A DNA stretch of 64,000 nucleotides, from the NCBI RefSeq assembly GCF_014842975.1, contig NZ_JACYXK010000022.1:54773-118772 (forward strand), written 5' to 3'. Below are positions 26,291 to 36,896 of this stretch, one piece after another. This DNA is from Rhodanobacter sp. DHB23. Lineage in GTDB: Bacteria; Pseudomonadota; Gammaproteobacteria; Xanthomonadales; Rhodanobacteraceae. Position 1 is the stretch's first letter; the number at the start of each line of letters is the position of its first letter. The notes beneath the pieces were generated by a model. It saw only the letters and a program-made list of their open reading frames with translations. It had not been told where the DNA came from and searched no databases. Position numbers and translations under genes: made by a program.

Positions 26291-27640
26291 TCACTGCAAG
26301 AGCGAATTGGTGTTCTGCAGGTCGTCGAGGCTGACGGTGCCGGCGCTCTGCTTCAGCAGCAGGCGGTCCAGCACCAACTGGTGGCGCGACTGCGAGTAGG
26401 TGCTTTCCGCCTGGGTCAGGGTCTGGATCGCCAGCAGCACGTTGACCATGGTCTGCGTGCCCACGTTGAAGCCGGCGCGGGTGGCGTCCAGCGCCTTCTG
26501 CGCGGAATCGACCGCCGCCTTGCCCGACTGCACCTGGCTGACGCCGGCCAGCACCGAGCGGTAGTAGTTCAGCGTGTTCGCCTTCACCGAGCGGCGCTCG
26601 ATCTCCATCGAGTCCTGCGCGGCGTCGCGGTTGTAGATGGACTGGCGCACCTGCGACTGGGTGAGTCCGCCTGAGAAGATCGGCACGTTGAGGGTGAGGC
26701 CGATCGTGGTCTGCGACGGGGTGTTGGAGTGGATCGCCGCGTCCTCGTACCAGCTCGCGCTCTTGCCGTAGCTCACGCTGGCGGTGATCGTGGGCAGGTG
26801 GCCCGCGCGTGCCGAAGTGACGTTCGCGTCGGCGGCCCGCACGTTCTGCTGCTGCGCCAGCAGGCTGGGGTTGTTGATCAGCGCCTGCTTCACCCAGGCG
26901 TCGGGATCGGCCGGCTCGGGCGAGTTCATCGGCAGGTCGTCGCGCAGCTTCTTCAGGTTGCCGGTGGGCTGGCCGGTGATCTGGCTGAGCGCCTCGCGGT
27001 CGTTGTCCAGCGTGTTCTGCGCGGCGATGGTGGTCGCCTTGGCGCCTTCGTAGTAGCTCTTGGCCTGGTATTCGTCGGTGATCGCCGACAGGCCGGCCTT
27101 GAAGCGCGCGACCGCCTGGTCGTACTGCTGCTTGTACGCGTCCTCGTTGGCCTTGGCGAAGGTGAGCTGGTCTTCGTCGGTAAGCACGGTGAAATAGGCC
27201 GAGGCGACGCGCACGTAGAGGTTCTGCAGCGCGGCTTCGTAGGTTTCGTCCTGGGCGCTCGCCGAGGCGTGCGCCGCCTTCAGGTTGGCGTACTTGCTGA
27301 AATCGAACACGGTCTGGCTGAGGTCGAGGCCGAGGCTGCGCGTGCGGCTGTGGCCGAACGCGCTGGTGCTGATGAACTGGTTCGGGTTGCTCGGATCCTG
27401 CACTTCGCCGCCGCCGCCGCCGGTGGTCTGGTTCAGCGAGAGCGAGCCGCTGATCTGCGGCAACAGCAGGGCGCGCGCCTGGTCCACGCCCTCGCCGGTG
27501 GCGAGGCGGGTGGCGTCGGCCTGGGCCAGCGTCGGGTCGTTGGCGCGCGCCTGGCGGTAGGCGTCGAGCAGGTCTTCGCCATGGCTGGGCAGCGAGACGG
27601 CGGCCAGGGCCAGAGCCAGGGTGAGCAGCTTCAAACGCAT
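26291..27640 (-). CDS. tolC: TolC-family outer-membrane efflux protein
   Basis: A 449-residue outer-membrane channel of tripartite efflux and type I secretion systems. It has a signal peptide (MRLKLLTLALALAAVSLPSHG), then DLLDAYRQARANDPTLAQA, the usual TolC start. Two similar halves of long coiled helices follow, with YFTVLTDEDQLTFAK in the first and LNYYRSVLAGVSQVQSGK in the second, plus FNVGTQTMVNVLLAIQTL. Length is normal. It lies 37 bp downstream of pcm on the same strand, as is common in Xanthomonadales, and shares a terminator with waaA. No pump genes are adjacent. Confidence 0.93.
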   Translation of the reverse strand: MRLKLLTLALALAAVSLPSHGEDLLDAYRQARANDPTLAQADATRLATGEGVDQARALLLPQISGSLSLNQTTGGGGGEVQDPSNPNQFISTSAFGHSRTRSLGLDLSQTVFDFSKYANLKAAHASASAQDETYEAALQNLYVRVASAYFTVLTDEDQLTFAKANEDAYKQQYDQAVARFKAGLSAITDEYQAKSYYEGAKATTIAAQNTLDNDREALSQITGQPTGNLKKLRDDLPMNSPEPADPDAWVKQALINNPSLLAQQQNVRAADANVTSARAGHLPTITASVSYGKSASWYEDAAIHSNTPSQTTIGLTLNVPIFSGGLTQSQVRQSIYNRDAAQDSMEIERRSVKANTLNYYRSVLAGVSQVQSGKAAVDSAQKALDATRAGFNVGTQTMVNVLLAIQTLTQAESTYSQSRHQLVLDRLLLKQSAGTVSLDDLQNTNSLLQ

Positions 27641-27677
27641 GGATTGCCTCGTGGGGATCAGCGGGGGTGTGGGGCTT

Positions 27678-28322
27678 TCAGAGCACGAAACGCGGCGCAG
27701 GCGCGGCGTTGACGAGGTAGGGCAGGTCGGTTTCGAGCAGGCTTTCTTCGCCGTCGCGGGTGATCAGCACGAGCTGTTGCACGGGCGACTCGCCGCGGAT
27801 CGCCAGCAGGCGGCCGCCGGGCTTCAGCCAGCCCATCCAGCGCGACGGCACTTCGGTCACGGCGCCGGTGGCGACCACCACGTCGAACTGGCCTTCCGGC
27901 TGCCAACCGTTCACGGCTTCGCCGGTGTGCAGCTTTGCGTTGGTCACGCCGGCGGCCTGCAGGCGCTGGCCCGCGGTGGCGGTGAAGTCGGCATGGATGT
28001 CCACGCTGACCACCTCGGCGGCGAGGTTGGCGAGGCAGGCGGTGAGGAAGCCCGAACCGGTGCCGATTTCCAGCACGCGTTCGGCCGGCTGCAGGTCCAG
28101 CGCCTGCAGGACGCGGCCTTCCAGCACCGGCTTCATCATGATTTCGCCGTGGCCCAGCGGCAGGCACAGGTCGGCGAAGGCCAGCTGGCGGTGCTCGGTG
28201 GCGACGAAATCCTCGCGCCGCACGCGGACCAGCGTGTCGAGCACGCGGCCGTTCAGCACTTCCCAGGGGCGCACCTGGTTTTCCACCATGTTCGTCCGTG
28301 CCTGCTCGAAGTTCATCGCCAT
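27678..28322 (-). CDS. pcm: Protein-L-isoaspartate O-methyltransferase
   Basis: A 214-residue SAM-dependent methyltransferase that starts repair of isoaspartyl damage in proteins. VLEIGTGSGFLTACLA is the SAM-binding loop; MVENQVRPWEVLNGRVLD and the post-I region VVSVDIHADF are recognisable. The substrate motif before the SAM loop is diverged (GHGEIMMKPVLEGR instead of the usual SQP-type sequence), a trait of the Pcm-like proteins next to tolC in proteobacteria, so activity on isoaspartate is not certain. The start is 28322 or 28316. It is divergent from a TetR gene. Confidence 0.82.
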   Translation of the reverse strand: MAMNFEQARTNMVENQVRPWEVLNGRVLDTLVRVRREDFVATEHRQLAFADLCLPLGHGEIMMKPVLEGRVLQALDLQPAERVLEIGTGSGFLTACLANLAAEVVSVDIHADFTATAGQRLQAAGVTNAKLHTGEAVNGWQPEGQFDVVVATGAVTEVPSRWMGWLKPGGRLLAIRGESPVQQLVLITRDGEESLLETDLPYLVNAAPAPRFVL

Positions 28323-28469
28323 GTCTGCCGGGTTCCGTGTGAGTCGAAAAAAGACCTGAAAGGATAAGGGCTTGGCCTCGCCTCGACAACGGCTAGACTG
28401 CGGCCCGCACGCCGCATCACGAAGTGCCGGAAGTCACCGCGATGTGCTGACGCAAGTCATGCCCCGGGC

Positions 28470-28485
28470 AGTGTCCGCGGACACT
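28470..28485. promoter_or_regulatory. 16-bp perfect palindrome, candidate operator
   Basis: AGTGTCCGCGGACACT is a perfect inverted repeat in the 241-bp divergent spacer between pcm–tolC and a TetR-family gene. TetR proteins usually bind such palindromes near their own promoters. It lies about 40 bp upstream of a −10 box for the tetR gene and 148 bp from the pcm start. The rest of the spacer shows no gene. Confidence 0.5.
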
Positions 28486-28523
28486 TCGGTTGCCAAATGG
28501 CTGGAAATAAGTGAACCAGGGCG

Positions 28524-28529
28524 TATAAT
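28524..28529 (+). promoter_or_regulatory. −10 box for the TetR-family gene
   Basis: A perfect TATAAT in an AT-rich patch, 35 bp upstream of the tetR ATG. The −35 position holds only CTGGAA, which is poor; activation or relaxed recognition is possible. Confidence 0.5.
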
Positions 28530-28563
28530 AAAGTCCTTGCATGGCTTTGGGAAGGCGTTCGAC

Positions 28564-29214
28564 ATGAGCAGCATTTCGCCGGTCAGGTCACAGGGGCCCG
28601 GGCGCCCGAAAGATCTGGAGAAGCGCGCGGCGATCCTCGCCGCGGCCAAGGCGCTGTTCATCCGCAACGCCTTCGCGGGCACCAGCATGGATGCCATCGC
28701 GGCCGAGGCCGGCGTCTCCAAGCTCACCGTCTACAGCCATTTCGGCGACAAGGACAACCTGTTCCGCGAGGTGATCCGCGCGCGCGTCGAGGACCTGCTG
28801 CCGGAAAACACCTACGACTACGACGCGCAGGCCCCGATCGAGCAGACCCTGCTGCGCGTGGCGCTGATCCATGCGCGGCTCGACTGCGACGCCGAGACGG
28901 TGGGTACTTTTCGCGCCATCCTCGGCGATTGCCGCCAGGGCAACCCGCGTTTCGGCCGCATGCTGTGGGAAGAAGGCACGTTGCGCACGCATGGGCTGAT
29001 GGAACGCCTGCTGCAGCACGCGGTCGATGCCGGCCAGCTCGCCATCGACGACGTGCCGCGCGCCTGCGTGCAGTTCTTCGCGCTCATCAAGGGCGACCTG
29101 TTCATGCGCCGCATGTTCGGCTGCGTGGATTGCAGCGAGAGCTATGCCGCGGAGATCGAAGCCTCTGCCCGCGCCGGCGTGGCTACCTTCCTGCGCGCCT
29201 ACCTGCCGCGTTGA
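28564..29214 (+). CDS. TetR/AcrR-family transcriptional regulator
   Basis: A 216-residue regulator. The N-terminal helix-turn-helix is clear: AAKALFIRNAFAGTSMDAIA then AGVSKLTVYSHFGDKDNLF. The C-terminal ligand domain has two late cysteines (FGCVDCSES). The start at 28564 gives the normal length. Divergence from pcm–tolC and a nearby palindrome suggest it regulates itself and perhaps TolC, in the way AcrR/TtgR-type repressors control efflux; this is inference. The ligand is unknown. Confidence 0.88.
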   Translation: MSSISPVRSQGPGRPKDLEKRAAILAAAKALFIRNAFAGTSMDAIAAEAGVSKLTVYSHFGDKDNLFREVIRARVEDLLPENTYDYDAQAPIEQTLLRVALIHARLDCDAETVGTFRAILGDCRQGNPRFGRMLWEEGTLRTHGLMERLLQHAVDAGQLAIDDVPRACVQFFALIKGDLFMRRMFGCVDCSESYAAEIEASARAGVATFLRAYLPR

Positions 29215-29260
29215 CCGCACTCGCGGCCCGTACCCGCTTCGTGCTTGAATAGCCGCTCCA

Positions 29261-31395
<2,135 letters not shown>

Positions 31396-31413
31396 CGGCG
31401 TCCTGCGGCGACG

Positions 31414-31445
31414 AAAGCCGGGCGGGTTTCCTGCCCGGCTTTTTC
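31414..31445 (+). terminator. Rho-independent terminator of thiC
   Basis: AAAGCCGGGC pairs with GCCCGGCTTT, followed by a T-run. It is 18 bp after the thiC stop. Confidence 0.9.
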
Positions 31446-31470
31446 ATGGCGGCGGCGAGTGCCGCGCCAT

Positions 31471-32730
31471 TCACTCCGTGCGGATCGCGACCACGGGAGG
31501 CACCTTGGCGGCATGGTGGGCTGGACCCCACACGGCCACTTGGCCGAGCAGCCACAACAGCAGCGTGCCCAGCAGCGGCACGTAAAGCGGCATGTGCTGC
31601 AGCGGGTAGAAGGCCTTCATCAGGCCGAGGTTCGCCAGGACCGCGAGCGGGATGCCCAGCACGATGCCGCCGCCGACGATCAGCAGATTCTCGGTATGGA
31701 AGTAATACAGGATGTCGCCCTTCGTCGCGCCGAGTGAACGGCGGATGCCGATCTGCCGCCGCCGCTGGCCTACCCAGAAACTGCTCAATCCCACGATGCC
31801 GCCGGCGGTCGCCAGCAGCAACATGCCGCAGACGATGCTCAGCAACACCGCCACGCTGCGATCGGTTGCATAAGTCTGTTCGCGCGCTTGCAGCAAGGTT
31901 GCCGCGCCGTCCGTCGGATCGATGACGCGGATACCGCTGCGTTCCTGCAATGCTTTCAGCGCCGCCGCGATCGCCGGTTTCATGTCGGTGGCGTCGGTGC
32001 GCACCAGATAGTCAACGCCATCAGGATCGATATAGCGTCCCGGAGCAAGCACGTTGTCACCATCGGCGGATTGCGACCAGCTGATCGGCCCTTGCAGGTT
32101 GGCGAGGATGCCGATGATGACGGTTGGCCCATTTGGCAGGTACACCGTTTTGCCGAGAGCCGAGCCATCGGGAAACAGTTTGTCGGCAAGGCTGCGCGTG
32201 ATGATGATGCCGGGCGAGGGCAGTTTGAGGTTGGAGTCAACGGTAGCGATTTCTTCGGGGCGGAAATTGCGGCCAGCGATCAGCGATGCGCCAAGCGTGT
32301 CGATCGCGTGTTCGTCAGCCACGGAGAGCATGGCGAACCGAGACATGGTGGTCTGGTCGGGTTTGAGTTTTATCCGTGTCGAAATCGGGGCAACGCTCTC
32401 CTCATAGGCCAGCGGCGAGTCGTTGCTCGCAAACGCATCGCGCACGCCCGCCACATGGCGCAGGGCATCAAGGTCGGTGCGAATGTTCGCGTCGATCTGG
32501 GTGGGGTTCTGACCGATCATCCAGCCGTTGCGGATGACGAAGATATGGGATTCATCCGTTCCGGTGGGGCGGGACAGATGGATGATGCGCGTGGCGACCA
32601 TGAACAGCGCGTTGGAGGTCACTGCCAGCGTCAGCGCCACTTGCAGGACGATGAGCAGGGTGGCTGCCTTGTGGCGACGCAGCGCCGTGACGATGGGCGG
32701 CAACTGCATGAAGGCTCGGGCGAGTGTCAT
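31471..32730 (-). CDS. MacB/FtsX-type ABC permease, type 1 (copy A)
   Basis: A 419-residue membrane protein. One N-terminal helix (about 23–45), a periplasmic domain with NFRPEEIATVDSNLKLP and SLADKLFPDGSALGKTV, then three helices with GQRRRQIGIRRSLGATKGDI, the cytoplasmic coupling motif of FtsX permeases. This is the topology of MacB-family permeases, which export peptides, lipids or drugs by mechanotransmission. It is a close paralogue of the gene at 34182. It lies 9 bp after the type-2 permease gene on the same strand. No ATPase or adaptor gene is adjacent. Confidence 0.83.
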   Translation of the reverse strand: MTLARAFMQLPPIVTALRRHKAATLLIVLQVALTLAVTSNALFMVATRIIHLSRPTGTDESHIFVIRNGWMIGQNPTQIDANIRTDLDALRHVAGVRDAFASNDSPLAYEESVAPISTRIKLKPDQTTMSRFAMLSVADEHAIDTLGASLIAGRNFRPEEIATVDSNLKLPSPGIIITRSLADKLFPDGSALGKTVYLPNGPTVIIGILANLQGPISWSQSADGDNVLAPGRYIDPDGVDYLVRTDATDMKPAIAAALKALQERSGIRVIDPTDGAATLLQAREQTYATDRSVAVLLSIVCGMLLLATAGGIVGLSSFWVGQRRRQIGIRRSLGATKGDILYYFHTENLLIVGGGIVLGIPLAVLANLGLMKAFYPLQHMPLYVPLLGTLLLWLLGQVAVWGPAHHAAKVPPVVAIRTE

Positions 32731-32739
32731 GAAGGGAGC

Positions 32740-34068
32740 TCAGTGGTTGATCTTGATCTGCCATGCGGGCCGGGTTTGCGCCGCGCGCCACGTCGGATAG
32801 AGGGCGGAAACCACGGTGGCGATCACTGCAAGCAGCAAGGTCAGAAGCACCAGTGGTGCATCCACGTGCACGAGCCGTGCGATCTTCGGCTCGAACAACC
32901 GGCCGATGCCCCACAGGCCCAGCAGTGTCAGCGCCAAGCCGAGCAGCCCACCGGTAAAACCGATGGCTGCCCCTTCGATCAGGAACTGCTGGTAGATGTC
33001 CGCACGCGATGCGCCCAAGGCACGGCGTATGCCGATTTCCGGTGCGCGTCGCATGAATCGGGCCAGCATGAGTCCGACCACGTTGACCATGACAATCAGC
33101 AGAAAACTGCCGGAGATCAACATGGAAAAGCTGGATGCTTTGGGGGCTATGTTGAGATACGCCAGCCAGTCCATCAGGCTGTTCAGTCGCACGTTGGGCG
33201 GCCAGGCGAAGCGACCGAGACGCTGCTGCTCCTTGGCATAGTTGCGCAGGTATTCGCGGTAGCGTTCCGCGTCGGCGGGTGTCGCCAGTCCCACCCATGC
33301 GCCGATGCGGCCACATTCGCCGTGCAGATAGGCACCCCAGTTGGAGGTGTCGGTTTCTCCTGTTGCTGTTGGACAGTTGGCGTACCGGCTGTTCTTCTGC
33401 ATGTCGGTGGCGCGGGTGAATGGGATGTAGATGTCCCCCACGTTATCGAATGCCTGATCGCGGCTGAGCTCACCGATGTCGAAGAAGCGGGGCCTCGGGT
33501 TCCAGTCGTCCAGCACGCCTGCGACACGAAAGGCTTTTCCATCCAGTCGAATCTCGTGCCCGACGCTGTTCTGTCCGCCAAAGAGTTTTTCGTTCAGGCG
33601 GCGACTGATGACCACCACGTTGGCGTGCTGCGCATCCTCGTTCGCGCTCCAACTGGCACCGAAGCGGAAGGGCACGTCGAACATCGGGAAAAAGTCGGCG
33701 GTCACGGCGTCGCCGCTCATCGGCATGGCAGGAATCGTCGGGTCGTCCGATTCCACCTGCCATGACGCGGGATAGAGCAGCGTCTGCCGGTCGGCCTTGT
33801 GCGCCTGCCACAGTGCGACCGCATCGGTGTAGCTCAGCATGTCGGGCGGTTCGCCATGCCACGTGTAGGACGGCCCCACGTTGTCGATCTGCACCGCGTA
33901 AAGCCGGGAAGACTTGCCGGGCAAGGGGTCGCTCGTGGTCGCGCGGAACACGGCATAGGACACCATGCAGGCCGATACCCCGAAAGCCAGCAGCGCGATC
34001 ACCAGTGCCGTCAAAGCCTTGCTGCGTGCGCTGCTTCGCAACGCCAGCGCGACGTAATACCTCCACAT
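32740..34068 (-). CDS. MacB/FtsX-type ABC permease, type 2 (copy A)
   Basis: A 442-residue permease with an N-terminal helix (KALTALVIALLAFGVSACMV), a MacB-like periplasmic domain (GDAVTADFFPMFDVPFRFG, RRLNEKLFGGQNSVGHEIRL) and three C-terminal helices with RAPEIGIRRALGASRADIY. AGGGGG lies just upstream of the ATG. It pairs with the type-1 gene at 31471, presumably as a heterodimeric permease, and is a close paralogue of the gene at 35443. The absence of a nearby nucleotide-binding subunit means an ATPase must be encoded elsewhere if the transporter works. Confidence 0.83.
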   Translation of the reverse strand: MWRYYVALALRSSARSKALTALVIALLAFGVSACMVSYAVFRATTSDPLPGKSSRLYAVQIDNVGPSYTWHGEPPDMLSYTDAVALWQAHKADRQTLLYPASWQVESDDPTIPAMPMSGDAVTADFFPMFDVPFRFGASWSANEDAQHANVVVISRRLNEKLFGGQNSVGHEIRLDGKAFRVAGVLDDWNPRPRFFDIGELSRDQAFDNVGDIYIPFTRATDMQKNSRYANCPTATGETDTSNWGAYLHGECGRIGAWVGLATPADAERYREYLRNYAKEQQRLGRFAWPPNVRLNSLMDWLAYLNIAPKASSFSMLISGSFLLIVMVNVVGLMLARFMRRAPEIGIRRALGASRADIYQQFLIEGAAIGFTGGLLGLALTLLGLWGIGRLFEPKIARLVHVDAPLVLLTLLLAVIATVVSALYPTWRAAQTRPAWQIKINH

Positions 34069-34181
34069 GACGCCCCCTGTGACCTCACCTGATAATCGGT
34101 GGATACGTGGCCCGCCGACCCGGTAAAGGAGGATGCTTCATTTGGTTGGCAAACAAAAGTCGCCCGGACGTCGATGGCCAG

Positions 34182-35432
34182 TTACTCCGTGCGGATCGCG
34201 ACCACCGGCGGAACCCTGGCGGCCGAGCGCGCCGGCCCCCAGACGGCGAGCTGGCCGAGCAGCCACAGCACCAGCGCACCCAGCAAGGGAGCGTAGAGCG
34301 GGATGCGCGGCAATTCGTAGAGCTGCATCAGGCCGAGATTCGCGAGGAACGCCAGCAAGGCGCCGAGCGCGACACCTCCGCTGACGATCAGGAAATTCTC
34401 GGCGTGGAAGTAGCGCAGGATGTCACCGGACGTCGCGCCCAGCGAGCGGCGGATGCCGATCTGTCGCCGCCGTTGGCCGACCCAGAAACTGCTCAATCCC
34501 ACGATGCCACCCGCGGTGGCGAGCAGCAGCAAGCCGCAGACGATGCTCATCAGCATCGCCACGCTGTGGTCGCTCGCATAGGCATGCTTGCGCACTTGGG
34601 CCATGGTAACGACGTCTTGCTTTTGATCGATGATGCGTGCGTCGCTGCGTTCTTGCAGCGCTTTCAGTGTTGCCGCGATCACCGGCTTCATGGCGGTGGA
34701 ATCGGTGCGCACCAGATACTCGATTCCTGCGGGATCGAGGTAACGCGCCGGAACCAGCGCCGTATAGCCGTCCACGGCTCCGCTGTTTTTCAGAGGCCCC
34801 TGCAAGCTGGCGATGATGCCGAAGATGGCGGTGGGCCCGTCCGGCAGGTAAACCGTCTTGCCCAGGGCCGAGCCGTCGGGGAACAGTTTGTCGGCGAGAC
34901 TGCGGGTGACGATGATGCCCGGAGGAGACATCTTGTCGCTGGGGCCGATGGCGGCGATTTCGTCGGGACGGAAATTGCGCCCGGAGACCAGCGTCAGGCC
35001 AAGCGTATCGATCGCGTGCTCGTCGGCGGCGTAGAATGTTATCAGTTGCGCGTGCGTTTTCTGGTCCGGTTCGAGCTTCAGTCTTGCAATGATATTGGCG
35101 CTGTATCCAGCCAATGGAAACCCCTGGCTGGAAAACGCGTCGCGCACGCCCGCGACATGGCGCAGGGTGTCCAAGTCGGCGGCAATGTTCGCGTTGATCT
35201 GGGCTGCATTCTGACCCAGCTTCCAGCCGTTGCGGATAACGAAGAGATGGGCTTCGTCCGTGCTGGTGGGGCGGGACAGATGGACGATGCGCGTGGCCAC
35301 GATAAGCAGGGCGTTGGATGCCACCGCCAGCGTCAGCGCCACCTGCAAGACGATGAGCAGGGTGGCTACCTTGTGCCGGCGCAGCGCCGTGATGATCGGG
35401 CGAAGCTGCATGAATGTCCTGGTCAGTACCAT
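34182..35432 (-). CDS. MacB/FtsX-type ABC permease, type 1 (copy B)
   Basis: A 416-residue paralogue of the permease at 31471; long blocks are identical (SLADKLFPDGSALGKTVYLP, GLSSFWVGQRRRQIGIRRSL, and the last residues PPVVAIRTE), while the periplasmic domain between them has diverged. Topology and coupling motif (IGIRRSLGATSGDI) are intact. It follows its type-2 partner after 10 bp. Divergence in the periplasmic domain suggests different cargo. Confidence 0.83.
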   Translation of the reverse strand: MVLTRTFMQLRPIITALRRHKVATLLIVLQVALTLAVASNALLIVATRIVHLSRPTSTDEAHLFVIRNGWKLGQNAAQINANIAADLDTLRHVAGVRDAFSSQGFPLAGYSANIIARLKLEPDQKTHAQLITFYAADEHAIDTLGLTLVSGRNFRPDEIAAIGPSDKMSPPGIIVTRSLADKLFPDGSALGKTVYLPDGPTAIFGIIASLQGPLKNSGAVDGYTALVPARYLDPAGIEYLVRTDSTAMKPVIAATLKALQERSDARIIDQKQDVVTMAQVRKHAYASDHSVAMLMSIVCGLLLLATAGGIVGLSSFWVGQRRRQIGIRRSLGATSGDILRYFHAENFLIVSGGVALGALLAFLANLGLMQLYELPRIPLYAPLLGALVLWLLGQLAVWGPARSAARVPPVVAIRTE

Positions 35433-35442
35433 GGTGGCAACC

Positions 35443-36768
35443 TCAACCGATCTTGATTTGCCAGGCAGGCTGGGTTTGTGCCGCGCGCCAGGTTGGGTAC
35501 AGGGCGGAAACCACCGTGGCAGCCATGGCGAGCAGCACGGTCAGCGTGACCAGCGAAGAATCGGCCTGCACCAGGCGTGCAATATTCGGCTCGAAGAGTC
35601 CCCCGGCGCCCCATACGCCCAGCAATGTCAGTGCTACGCCGAGCAGGCCACCGACGAAACCCATGGTGGCCGCCTCGATCAGAAACTGCCGGTAGATGGC
35701 TGCTCGCGAAGCCCCCAGGGCGCGGCGAACGCCGATTTCCGGTGCCCGTCGCATGAAGCGGGCCAGCATGAGCCCGACGACATTGACCAGGACAATCAGC
35801 AGGAAGCTGGCAGATACCAGCATGGACAAGGTGGACGCTGCCGGAGTGACATCCAGAAACGCCAGCCAGTCCGTCAGGTTGCGCAAACGTATGTTGGGCG
35901 CCCACGAAAAGCGTCCGAGCCGTTGCTGCTCTGCTGCGTAGTTGCGCAGATATTCGCGGAAGCGATCCGCGTCGGCGGGCGTGTCGAGCTCCACCCAGGC
36001 ATCGATCCGGTCGCATTCGCTGTGCAGGTAGGCATCCCAGTGGGATGTATCCGATTGCCGTGATGCTGTCGGGCAATAAGCGAAGGTGCTGTCCTTCTTC
36101 ATATCGGTCGCGCGGGCGAACGGGATGTAGATATCCCCCGCGTCATTGAACGCATACACGGTTCCGTGACTGCCGGCATCGAAATAGCGCGGTCTTGGGT
36201 TCCAGTCCTCCAGCACGCCGTCGATCCGGAAGAGTTGGTTGTCCAGCCGGATCTCATGCCCGACACTGTTTTGCCCGCCGAATAGCACTTCGTTCAAGTG
36301 CCGACTGATGACCGCCACCGTGGCGTGTCGTGCATCGTCATCCGCCGTCCACCCGCCGCCATAGCGGAAAGGCACATCGAACATCGGGAAGAAATCGGTG
36401 GTCACCGCATCGCCACCCAGCGACATGGCTGGAACCAATGAATTTCCCGATTCCACTTGCCATGTCGTGGAATAGATCAACGTCTGGCGGTTCGCCTGGT
36501 GTGCTTGCCACAGCGCCACCGCATCGATGTAGCTCAGCGTCTCGATTGGTTCGCCCTGGTTGTTGTAGGACGGGCCGACATTGTCGACGAGTGGCACGTA
36601 AAGCTGGGAAGACTTGCCGGGAAGCGGGTCGCTCGTGGTCGCCCGGAACACGGCATAGCTCACCATGCAGGCCGATACGCCGAACGCCAGCAGCACGATC
36701 ACCAGCGCCGTCAAAGCCTTGCTTCGCGCGCTGCTCCGCAACGCCAACGTGACGTAATACCCCCACAT
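35443..36768 (-). CDS. MacB/FtsX-type ABC permease, type 2 (copy B)
   Basis: A 441-residue paralogue of the permease at 32740. The first 50 residues (ALRSSARSKALTALVIVLLA and on) and the C-terminal helices (LMLARFMRRAPEIGVRRALG) are nearly identical; the periplasmic part (from about 60 to 270) is more diverged. The start at 36768 is set by the paralogue and an AGGGGG ribosome site; the same 14 bp of leader also precede copy A, so the duplication took the translation signal with it. It is the first gene of the four-permease run; 36769–36896 shows no gene. Confidence 0.83.
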   Translation of the reverse strand: MWGYYVTLALRSSARSKALTALVIVLLAFGVSACMVSYAVFRATTSDPLPGKSSQLYVPLVDNVGPSYNNQGEPIETLSYIDAVALWQAHQANRQTLIYSTTWQVESGNSLVPAMSLGGDAVTTDFFPMFDVPFRYGGGWTADDDARHATVAVISRHLNEVLFGGQNSVGHEIRLDNQLFRIDGVLEDWNPRPRYFDAGSHGTVYAFNDAGDIYIPFARATDMKKDSTFAYCPTASRQSDTSHWDAYLHSECDRIDAWVELDTPADADRFREYLRNYAAEQQRLGRFSWAPNIRLRNLTDWLAFLDVTPAASTLSMLVSASFLLIVLVNVVGLMLARFMRRAPEIGVRRALGASRAAIYRQFLIEAATMGFVGGLLGVALTLLGVWGAGGLFEPNIARLVQADSSLVTLTVLLAMAATVVSALYPTWRAAQTQPAWQIKIG

Positions 36769-36896
36769 AACGCCCCCTGTGACGCCATCCGACAATCGCC
36801 AGGCGCCAGGCCTGTCTATCAGACGATACTTGATCGGGTCGCCCATCCTCCAGCCACGCTCGACGCGAGCATGGCTGTTTCGCGGATGGCGTCGCG

